This document shows positions 27,901-39,900 of a stretch of 64,000 nucleotides of DNA, one piece after another. The position numbers were made by a program, and so were the translations under genes. Positions within the stretch are counted from its first letter, which is position 1. Each line of letters starts with the position of its first letter. Source of the stretch: Bombyx mori (Eukaryota; Arthropoda; Insecta; Lepidoptera; Bombycidae); contig NC_085131.1 of NCBI RefSeq assembly GCF_030269925.1, positions 14,307,501 through 14,371,500 on the forward strand, given 5' to 3'. The notes under the pieces were generated by a model, which was not told the origin of the DNA, did no database searches, and saw nothing but the letters and a program-made list of their open reading frames with translations.

Positions 27901-30900
27901 TTAGAGTTTTGCCAAACATAACAATGTTGGTGAACAGAAGCAAATATACAAGCGCTACCACAGTGAGCCACTAGTCTAACATAAATACTCAATATAAAAA
28001 CACATAAATGTATTATAGATAAAATATATATTGCAATAAATCGAAAGCCACACTCAAATTTATGAAGTGATGAATATTCTAAAAATATTGTTGGACGCAA
28101 TAAAAGCTTAGAAACTGGAGTAGGACTGTGGAACAATGTAGTCACGAGATCGAGAATATAATGCTATGCGTATATAATGATTGAAAGCTAAGAAAAAATC
28201 TAAGCCTGTTTATTATTGTTGAACGTATGAAATCGATAGATTCTAAAAGTTCTTTTTATCTTTAAAATGTTCGTATATTTTAGTCGTGCGTGTCCGGGCT
28301 AATATGAGACTGATATGAACTTATTAGGCTGTGCGGTCCGTGATCAGCAGTCGTGCAGATTAATAAGATCTGGATGGGTGACATACCCGTGTTAATACAA
28401 ATTCCCGCGTCCACCCATTTCAATAATCAGTAAGCCCGTTATTGCAATATTTTGCTCTGGCAGGCTGACGGAACCATGACCCACTTAATGTTAGGAGCTC
28501 ATAAATACAGTATAAAGGTCGTGGCGCCTCCATTGAAGATCAAAGTCCCAATTTATTACAGTGCAAAAGCTTTTCATCTCTCCAATTGTAGATTTTACTG
28601 ATGGTAGGGCGTCTGCGAGCCGACCCACATAACCACAAAATGCGTTTCGGTTTGAAGGGCGACGCAGCTGTTTTACTATAAGACTGAGACTTGAAACTCA
28701 TGTGTCAAGTTGGGCGGCGGCTTTTACGTTGTTTGGGTTCTATCGGCTCCGTTAACTACTTAACACCAGGTAGGGCCGTGAGCATGTCCACACATCTATG
28801 TAATAAAATCTGTATCTGGTTTAAGCGTCATTTTTGCAACTTTACAGGATTTAAAACTCAAAATTTGGTGAAAATACAACAAAAAACTTGTTCCGTTTTT
28901 TAAATTGAATAAACTTAATTGAAGTTCAACTAAAAACATTGAATTGTTGATCTAATACCAAATAAATCGGACCTATAATTACAAAGATCAATGTCGCGTA
29001 TTAATTAAGGCTGTTAAACCAAATAGCCTTTCTTCACCCCTCGAAATATTTATTTCCAAAAAATAACGTAATCTTACATCCCAGTGTCATAGGCGTTGCT
29101 CCAATCGTTTCAATCAAAATCAGTCTTCGGTCGCCGGCGTCGGTATCGAAATCGTCGGTATAAGAAGTCAAAAAAATGTAATTTCTTGTTAAATAACCGC
29201 AACCGCTCAAGCAAAACAGATTGAACAGATCGTGGACACAAAAACTCAACCTTCAGTGGAAATTCGCTGGAATCACGTAAATCTCTTAAAAAACATTGAC
29301 ACCTCAATTTTTTCTTCCCAAATTGCGGATTTTTTTATCGGCAGGACTGTGTAAGTTCCATTACTGCCTACCAGTTAAAAGTATTTCCAGCTAATTTTTG
29401 ATGGATTTGAATTACATAATGAATATTGATATTTAACGTATTTGTATAATCTTTGTTCTCTAAGCCTATGATCATCCTTGTTTTATATTTTTTTAACTAT
29501 ATCATAAGTTTTGTAATAGCTGTGTTTAACAAAGCACGTCTCCTGCTTTAGGTCGTCGCTCCACTGGCCCAATAACTCCTCAATTCACAACATTCACGGA
29601 GCCCTTAGGACGTGACTGACATTTTAATGGCGGAGCTTATAGTCCTCTCCCGTAAATACCTACAAATTTAGTTTAATTGAATTAAGTATCTAGTGCTAGT
29701 TTTTTTAGTCGATACAACATTAACAATTTTATATTTAAATTCAAATTCAAAATCATTTCAATTTCAACTTAGATGTCAGTATAACACACTTGTTGAATGT
29801 CAAAATATAAATAACAATGTTAACTCTACTACCGGTTCCAAAAAAGCCACAGTCCTGAGAAGAACCGGCGAAACAAACTCAGCAGGCTTCTTTTTTGGTT
29901 TTTCACAAAAAAAAAATAATTAAATACGTAAAAATATTTGCAATAAACGAAAAAACAAGTAAAAAATACAATTAAAAAAAATTAAAATAAGAGAATAATA
30001 GAATAATAGAAAATAAAGAATTGCTTGCTGATTAATTTGGTTGGTAAGTTTAACTTTCTATGTTTGAGTTGTTAAGAGTAGTATTCCAGTAGCAAACGTT
30101 TACTAGAAATAGAGGAATCATTGCTCGTGGAAGAGCATATTTTGAGTCCGCACGGAAATGATAATGGTACCATCTAGCATAAACAGTTGTCCGCTTCTAT
30201 TTCAAGGTTTTCGTACAGTACGATTAGAACTTCAACTTCTCGTTTCAAAATGTGAAGTAATCATTTAGCACCATTTTGCCGTGGTCATCCATTCACCAAG
30301 TGCAATAGGTAAAAGTGTCAGTTACGTGGTGAATGGCAGGGTTGTGCATACCCATCTCTTCTCATTGGCTGTCAGCCAGAATATTCGAATATTTCTCTAT
30401 TACATTATCGTAAGCTACAAAAACGTTTTAAGTAAAATCAACCCGAATTAAATTTTAGTTTATTCTACATCCATATTTTAACATAAACATCAAAACATAA
30501 ATTGGAAGAAAGTCATAAAATAACCGTTTCAATTAAAAAAAACAGCTAGTTCTATGCACTAACAACTTAATAGAGATTTTAGATAAGAATTAGACCATTT
30601 CAAATGAATTATGTTTTAAACTACGGAGGAATTAAAGCTTAGCGTTAAATACGTGGCATAAAATATTCAATACTCCTCTGTTACCCACTGAGTTTCTTGC
30701 TGGATCATTTCAGCGAAGCACTGCCCTTGTTAGGGTTAGTGTTAGCAACTCTCTTAGGTTAAGCCAGTGAACTCACCTACCGGCCTGTGTATACCTGACA
30801 TAATAATACTCATCTGAACACGTATCTTATTAATCCTTGCCCGATTTAGAGACTCAACACTGGCGACCCCGACGTGATCAACGTGACTCAATAAACGTCT

Positions 30901-33900
30901 TAGGCGGTATACCAATTGTCAGCATTTTTTCAGCTTCAAATATGGTACCCTCCATAACGTACACAGAATATAGTTTAATACTTATCATCAACAGTACACT
31001 GTTGGACAGAGGCTTCATCTATGCTGTTAAGCCCTTCTTAGTTCTGTTAAGGTTTTTCTTGTCTGCTTTTTGTCTGTTTGTTTATTGTTAATCAAAAAGA
31101 TACATGGGGAGTGCTCTGAGGAATTGTTCGAGATGATACCAACGTCTCGTTTTTACCATCGCACCGCCCGCCACCGGAGTAGAGTTCATCCATACTCCTG
31201 GAGCCACTGCGGTCATCCACAGTGCGTTTCCAGAGATCTTTTTTGCCACGTACCATCCGGCTATGGAATGAGCTCCCCTCCACGGTGTTTCCCGAGCGCT
31301 ATGACATGTCCTTCTTCAAACGAGGCTTGTGGAGAGTATTAAGCGGTAGGCAGCGGCTTGGCTCTGCCCCTGGCATTGCTGAAGTCCATGGGCGACGGTA
31401 ACCACTCACCATCAGGTGGGCCGTATGCTCGTCTGCCTACAAAGGCAATAAAAAAAAATACAAAGGGAATATTAAAGTGACTATTATGACGATTGATTGG
31501 TACATGATCCTTCCCAGATTAAAGTTATCATACGGATCTAGATTGGCAGACGAACTCATAGTCTACCTGGGTTTACACGGGTTAAATTGACGACTTGAAT
31601 GAGACGTGTGTACTGCAACCACGGGCTAGACCCTACCAGTTGAAAAGAGCTAACAGCGAAAGGTTTAGAGAATGACATTCATGTGTCGTGCAGTTCCGCA
31701 CGTACTGTGTGCAATCCTTTCCACTCATTAAGCATTCCATATGAGGTTAATACGACGTGCTTGGGATAGTAAGCAATAAAGTTGGTTCGTCTGTCATGGC
31801 ATTCGGACTATGCCGCATTGCTCCGGAGAATCAGACACCCATGCTGATATTATGAACGATTTACGGCAAATGTGCTGACTTATTGCGATATTCTCGCTAA
31901 ACAGGCTTTGCTACCGTGACCATTGGCGGGTATTGTGACTGTAAATAGCCAAGACGGAATTTTGAAAGAAACGGAAGGGAAGATTTTCTACTGAGCGTAT
32001 GATATTGCTTGTTAGACTGATGGTCTCAGCTATAAGAGTATATGCAAACTTATATTGAAATAATTGTTCGCGCAATTCAGGCATCTGTCAACATACAAGT
32101 TTAATTATTTTTATCTCCCGCAGCTGATAAGGCGCAGAAGACAAGGGATGTTATGTGGACACGAAGATTTCTCCACGCATGCTTCACTGCCGTACTACTG
32201 GCACTACTCCAGCCTGCATGTTGTGATGTTATCTTCAGAGTACCTGAAGTGTTGGTTAGTACTTAATGTAATTGGTCTAGATGTCTTGGCGGGGCAACAT
32301 TTCGTAGGGGTTTGAATTTGAATTTCGAAAACTGCCTAACTTATTTCCTAACGAAATACTAAAACCTTGCATGTGTCAAAACATTAATTTTCTTATTATT
32401 GATTTAATACTAATGCGGTATGCACTTTATCGTAACGTATATAAAAAAAAAAGATTACACACGAAAATCTATTTTTGATTAAACAGCTATTCCTCAGATG
32501 ATATTTTACTAATGACAAAAACATCAAATTTCTTATTTTGGATATTCTGTCCTATGTTTAATCTATTTTTATTATTAATTTAATATTTTTATTTTATTTT
32601 ATTGCACAGATGGTTGGACGAGCCCACAGCCCACCTGGTATTAAGTGGTTACTGGAGCTCAAAGACATCTACAACGTAAATGTCGCCACCCATCTTGAGA
32701 TATGAGTTGTAAGGTCTCAGTATAATTACAACGGCTGTCCCACCCTTCAAATCGAAACGAATTACTGCTTCACGACAAAAATAGGCAGGGTGGTGTTACC
32801 TATTCGTGCGGACTCATAGGAGGTCCTACCACCAGTAACTAATCTTCTCATGTTTTTAGTATTAAATTCATTATTAAGTACAATTTCAACAGACGGGTGC
32901 CATCGTGAGCACTCCTAAACGTACGTAGAGTATATAAAATCTGTATTTGGTAAAGATTGAGTTGTAATGCATCTGTGCTTTATCAGACCTCTACACACAC
33001 TTGACATTATGTCTGAGTTGTCGTGGCCTAAAAGATAAGAAAGACGTCCGGTGCATTCGTATTGAGCGATGCACCGGTGTTCGAATCCCAGGCGGGTAAC
33101 AATTTTTCTAATGAAATACGTACTCAACAAATGTTTACGTTGTAGATGTCTATGGGCTCCACTTAACACCAGGTAGACTGTGAGCTCGTCCATCCATCTA
33201 AACAGTAAAAAAAAGTTTCAACAAACCGAAAATACTGGGGTGTGCCCCATCTTTATTTATTTATTTAAATAAGTACTGCCACATCACAAACATCTAACAT
33301 TGAAAATAAATTTAAACTATTTAATTTATGGCCTGATGCATGTGACAACAATGGCGTACATAGCATTGGCAATTCATCGGCTCGAAAATGGAATACAATA
33401 ATAATAATAATAAAAAAACAGTACTATTTGTTGAAATATTAATAAAAATGTCTAAAAATGTCATGCCGTCTTCAAATGATATATATGAAGTTTTTCTTGC
33501 AGGTAAGACACGCAGCAGCGTCGAAGCCGGTGGGCACAGGGAGGGCGAATGTGACGCGCAGCAATGACACGGAGCAGTGGGCGGACACGCTGCTCGAGGT
33601 GCGCTACGAGGAGTACTTCGTCGAGCATGACGTGTCTACTGGAGACGCTAGGAAGGCTGCCAGGGCTCTGAACGTGGAAGACAGTGAGTTAATCTACTAG
33701 TAGGACTGGCGAGTGGTAGGACCTCTTGTGAGTCCGTGCGGGTAGGAACCACCGCCCTGCCTATTTCGGCCGTGAAGTAGTAATGCGTTTCGGTTTGAAG
33801 GGTGAAGCCGTTGTAACTATACTGAGATCTTAGAACTTATCTCAAGTTGGGTGGCGCATTTACGTTGTAGATGTCTATGGGCTCCAGTAACTATTTAACA

Positions 33901-36900
33901 CAAATTTCTATTTGTCATAGCAGAACTGGCGAATACCAGAAAGTAACCGTATATTCACACTGTTTTGTGTTTTTATATCAAATACCCCTTTGAGCCGGTT
34001 TATCTGACTTTTGGTCAATGTGCGAATGAAGTTTGTGCTCCTGATCAATCGATAGATTTGTCAAGAGATAAATAGATCGTGGATATCATGGTCCTTTAGA
34101 AAATCACTTAAAGCCTACATATATTTTTATTTCTAATATCTATGTCTAATAAAGTCATAATGAAATTCAATCTTAATATTTCAAACAGCCATGCAGTAAA
34201 ACAATATTTTTACAAAAATATTCTTACTCATTGCTGCAATTACTATATCAATTACCGAAATTCTGACGTGTTGTTTTGATTTTAAATTTGTGTACAATGA
34301 AGCACACTCTCTCTACCCTACTCATTTACATAAAGAGTACCTTTGTACTGGTGGCCATTTTTTTATTTTTTTTTAACAACTCTCTCGACTTGCCTTTCCA
34401 CTTCAAGAAAGCAATTGAATGAAACGCAACAATTACTTGAGTCATTAATTAGCGGCGTGTGACGACGCGTCCGCATATAGCACGAGGTCACGATGGTAGG
34501 ATTAAAGGACAACCCCAATTATAAGGCCAGAGGTACCTATATATGGCTTCGCGAATAATGAGCCACCTGCTACATTTGATTGTTGGAGATTTGAATTGGG
34601 TTAGGACCAAGCCTGCGCGGTATAAGTCAAACATATGCATCACTTAATCAGACGGTCTAGCGGAACATCTGATTAGATATTTTGTGTATTGATGATCTTA
34701 ATTGATAAGCTCTAATCTATTTTTTTCTTTGTTTTTTTATTGTTTAGGGATGTGGACGAGTTCACGGCCCAACGTAAATGCCACCATCCACCTTGAGTTC
34801 TAAGGTCTCACTTTTAACAGGACAACCGCTGCCCCGCCCTTCAAAACGAAACGCATTACTACTTCACGGCAGAAATAGAAATCTAGAAATAGAAAGAGAG
34901 AAAAGATCCACAGGGGTTGAAATGTCGAGCTAGATATGCTCAACCCCTCCTACAGTTCTTCCTCTGTTCTTGTTATATCTTATAATCAAAACGAGGTCAA
35001 ATAACTTTGTTTAGACTACGATAGAGAACATTTGATCATTAGAGTATTGACCTACACAATTCAGCGCAATTAGAGAATCATTTCTAAAAAATCGTTTTGA
35101 ACCGTTAGTCTGAGTCAAGATTAATCAGTGCCTATATTGTCGTGGGACAAATAATATATGAAAATATTGCCTTAATCAGGACATCCAGTATAAGAGAATG
35201 ATGTAAATTGCCACATGCTGTAGTGGTAACTAGTAATCTACATCACAATACACAATGTTCCAAGTGACAATAGCTTGAAACTCGGTAAACATGTAATTGG
35301 CAACACACCAAGGCGACAGGCCACGCCTCACTCATTGCGCTGCCGACTAATTAGTTGCTCGACAGATTACGGATCAACTATTATTGAGATGTACATTGTA
35401 GTCGGTTTTGGTCTGAGAGACTATTGTAATTTCTCGACATTAGAGTCGTAAAGTTGGATTAATTTCATCTCTAAACTAATTAGGTTAGCATGGTTACGCC
35501 TTCCCGCGCAACCAGTAAAACGACAATATTCATCTTTCGTAACAGAATTAGCTGAAACACTATAAATACAATTAAAAAAAAATCGTTTAATAAAAAATCT
35601 TGTGATGGACATTTATATCTACTAGAGGTCCCGCAGTAGTCGAAATTCGACTATAATCAATTGGAATTGTAAGTTTGTACACTGTTATGATTGTATTTGA
35701 TACTTCTATAATCACAAATTTCGCCAAGACTACACTATAAAAAATATTAACAAAGACAAACAATATTTAATCTCAATTTGACAACAGACGTCAAGAACAA
35801 AAGTTTTACAATAAATTAATAGTATACATGCGTGTGTGCATCAAATACATGGTATGTTGTAGTTTGTGTAATGTTTTCTTTATTGATTTAATTTATCTTT
35901 TATGCATTATTTTAAAAAAATATTAGCATTGTGCACTTCTTCTTTATATTCTTTATAAGTGTGGAAAATTTCATACTCCTCTGTCCGTATTAATATATAG
36001 ATATTCTCGATAATAATAGTGATACCTAGTACAATAAGTATGCTTATTGAAAGTTCTTTTTATATAATAGCTTGTTTATTACAAACCCCGATTAATTGGT
36101 TTTGCCACTCCAAATCAAAAAGCCGCCGCGTAGACTCTGCGTACCTACGAATCAATTTTCGTATGTTGTCAGTTTTTCTAAAAAGCATATCATTATACTG
36201 ACGATCGGCAGTTTGTAGGAAATATTTGTACACTGTAATTTATAACAATCTGAGTTATTACAACCGTATGTAACATAACAGACAGATGTGTGTACCTTAA
36301 CCAATTTACACGCGTTTTTATTTCATAAACAGACTGTCACGGCTCTGTTCTAGTCACGGGACTCATAACTCTATTTAAATGATGAAAAATTCAGTTCAGA
36401 TCCTTGAGACATTTCAAATTTAAACTTGTTAACTCACTGAAAGAACACTGTTTCTTTCGAACTTATCAAATTATCCATATTCAATAAAAATATATTGTAG
36501 GCAGCGGCTTGGCTCTGCCCCTGGCATTGCTGAAGTCCATGGGCGACGGTAACCACTCACCATCAGGTGGGCCGTATGCTCGTCTGCCTACAAGGGCAAT
36601 AAAAAAAAAAAAAAAAAAAAAAACATTATTTACTACATCGAGTAGCAATTTTTTCAAGAATTCAAGTTAGAGATAGTGTTAAAGGAAAAACAAATAGATT
36701 TCCTTAATCATTCTGCGACGTGATGTACTCAAACTTAAAGTCAAACATAAGCGGGGCTGATTAATTAAAGTAACTTAGAAACAATAAGCAAAACGAGATA
36801 TCGGCAGTTAGCCCCTATTCATAAAAAATTGTGAACAAGAAATAAACATCTGGAAATTGCCAATGTCCTTTTGTCAAGGCGCTGCAGTTCTAAGGAAATC

Positions 36901-39900
36901 TGAAAACTTCAAAAACTTGAGGTTTCAGTATTGGATTTATTTGGAAGGTAAAACCGAATTCTCATTAGATATTGGGCTGGCGTTCTAAAGCACTTGCTAT
37001 TTGTCTTTATACAGAAAAGGGTTGTTGAGTTCGTCCGTATTCCTAATTCCAGAACCTGTGGTATTTCGGTTTACTATGTGTTTTGTATACCAGACATGTT
37101 CCATGTAACAATTTTTTGATCTGCAATAATATTTTTAAGTCGGTTTCAAATCAGTTTTCGATGTGCAAATTTATGTCGGTATTAACTATTTCAAATTATT
37201 TTGGTTTTGTACTTTTTTATCGGTTCATACTTCTTCAAACTGTCTTCTCGAAAAAGCCGTCAAGCCAGCTTTTGAACTTTCGTTAGATAAGTATTCCCCA
37301 ACAATTTACACTTAGTCGTAAATATCTGCAGAGTCATCTTTTGTCAGATGATGTTTCATGCATTCTCATAATAGCGCTGTGGATCATAAATGAAACTGCA
37401 ATTTTTCACCAACAACTACTATAATGAAACTAAATAGGCTTATGACATGACATTCAGTGCTTACATTGCTGTGACGAGCCCTCTAAACAACCTTGGTCTT
37501 GAAGTTGGATTGATAAACTAGTAATTTTCTTTAGGAAAAAAATTTGAATGACATATATTAATTTTGGATATGTACACGCTCCTTTGACGCTACTTTTCAT
37601 TACGAGGCTACAGACGCGTGACTTGTCAAGTCCGTTACATTAATTTCGCAGGTGTGATAGAGGTAGTTAGATTGTGATTTCAGGGGCGCGGGCAAGCACC
37701 AGCCTGCTGCTTTTTTCTAAGCTCATTACAGAATGGGTTTGCTTGTAACTTCTATGTCAATAGCATATATTCATTGCTAATCATAGCTGGCTATTGGGAA
37801 TGTGTTGGTATGTCAAGTGAACTTCATTTCGACTCTGATCTGTCAACATCGTTAAATTTTAATGATGGGCCATTTTCCATGGGCCATATAGACACTTTAA
37901 ATATTTAAAAGTAACACCATATTTCGTTTTTATGTTGGCGGACGGATGTAACATAAAGACTTACGTGGTTTACTTTTAAAATTTTCGCATTTCAAATTAT
38001 ACTTTTCATAGAGAAATCCCAAGACTCCGAATTTGGTAACAAAACTTAGCCGACATGACTGCATCAGACTAATCTACGGTTCGTGGTATGAAAACCAATA
38101 AACTGATATTGCTAATTCGATAACGTGACCGGATGCCACCGGGCCCATTGTTCAATTTCAAATGGAGTCCGTTGCTAGTGACGTCACCTTAACAATTACA
38201 ATTCAATTAGGCGGTATCTTGTCCCAGAATAGACACGTCTTATAAAAAAATTGAATATTCTTGGTATATTGGTGGCTGATGGCTGATTCTGTTGACCATC
38301 ATGTTATTTATTATAGGTAGGCCAGAGGAAAACTTAGTCAATTCAAAATATTAGCTTTCTAGCCTGAAAGTGGGTGCTTCTCTTTCAACCTTTCCCTAAG
38401 TGGGCGATAGCGCCCCCTTGTGGGCTCTGCAGGCCTAGCTCTCTGCAGGGCGGACCCAGAAAAAAGTAGGGGCGTTGTGTAGAGGCTTGGGAGGCGATCT
38501 GTAACTTCATTTAGGAGAATTTAGACACCGACTGAGCTCTCGCTATAGTGGTTCTTAGGTAGGTTAAAAAATGGGGGCGCTAAAGTAATTTATTCTCAAA
38601 GCGGGCAGTAGACAAAATAATTTTGGGAGCCCTTGTTCTATTTAAATTAAGCCGCGAAAAGGCGACGATAATTCTTAATTTCTAAATAGGTTCCTAAACA
38701 GCCCCTCTGCGGAATTATGCAAGGTCGTCTATTAGATTCGCTGATTAATTACGAGACGATAATGCAGCGCCATATTAAATCTGAAAATATAAATGAATAG
38801 TATAAAAAAATCTTGAGCTCTGGGATTTTTTTGGAATGGGGCTTTAATTTTCACGATAAGAGAATTCCAGGTTTTAGATTTATTAGTTCGTTCTGTGTAA
38901 AATGAAAAGTCAAGAAATATTTTTTTTCAATGATCTAATAATAATAATAATAAAGCCATTTAATCCAATTCTCACTCTCGATTTATAACACAATTATTGT
39001 TAGTAAGTTGTAGTTTAAAATTAAAAGGTTACATACTTATGATTAATTAATTATTTAATATTACTATAATTAATAGTATTTATGAGCTTTGGACCCCTAT
39101 TTGAGTAAAGGCCTCCTCCATCCTATTCCATGACTCCTTGTCCTTGCCTGATTTTATCCAGTCGTTTCCTGCGACGTGTGTTATGTCATCAGCCCATCGT
39201 CTTCATTGTCGACCAACATTCCTTTTCCCCATTGGTCCTTTCAATCGTGTGGCTTCAATGGTCCATCTTTTGTCTGGGTATCGTGAGATGTGTCCGGCCC
39301 ATCTCCACTTAAGTGAGAGTGCGTGGCTGAGAGCATCGGTAAGTTTAGTTTTTTGACGAATGTTTTCATTCTTAATTCTATGTATTCTTCTAATTTTCAA
39401 CATGCTCCTTTCCATGGCTGTTTGACTGCATTTAATTTTTTGTTTTATTTTATTTGTAAATATCCACGTTTGGCAGCCATACAACAAGCAGGGTAACAGG
39501 CATGTATCAAATGTTGCCCTTTTCATACGCAAGCTGTAGTTCCCTTTTAGGATTTCTTTTAGTGCCCAGAATTTCTTCCAAGTTGCGTTGATTCTTCTTG
39601 TTACTTCTTCTTCGTTGCTTGTCAATGCTTTCAATGATCTAAACGAATCTAAAGTTTTCGCCTAATTGATAAAGAACGTGTGCTGAAGGTAAAGAGAACC
39701 TTTAAATATTTTTCTTCAATATCAGTTTTTCTTTAGTTCCAGTAACGAGACCTGGATGCGGAACCTGCACCAAGAAAGAGCTGGAGTACTGCGAGACGCG
39801 CGTGCTGGCCGACCACTGCTGCTGCGAGAGGCGCTTCCTACCCGAGCCGTTTCCCTGGCTGCCGCACACCTGCTATGTCGGACCCAACCGCTGCCGGCCA

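Noticed and set aside
33458..33502. In-frame ATG before exon 2 as the gene start
   Set aside because: It lies in the polypyrimidine tract and acceptor; it would give no signal peptide.
39203..39634. 143-residue minus-strand ORF as a host gene
   Set aside because: RTE-type LINE sequence with a stop before its natural end.
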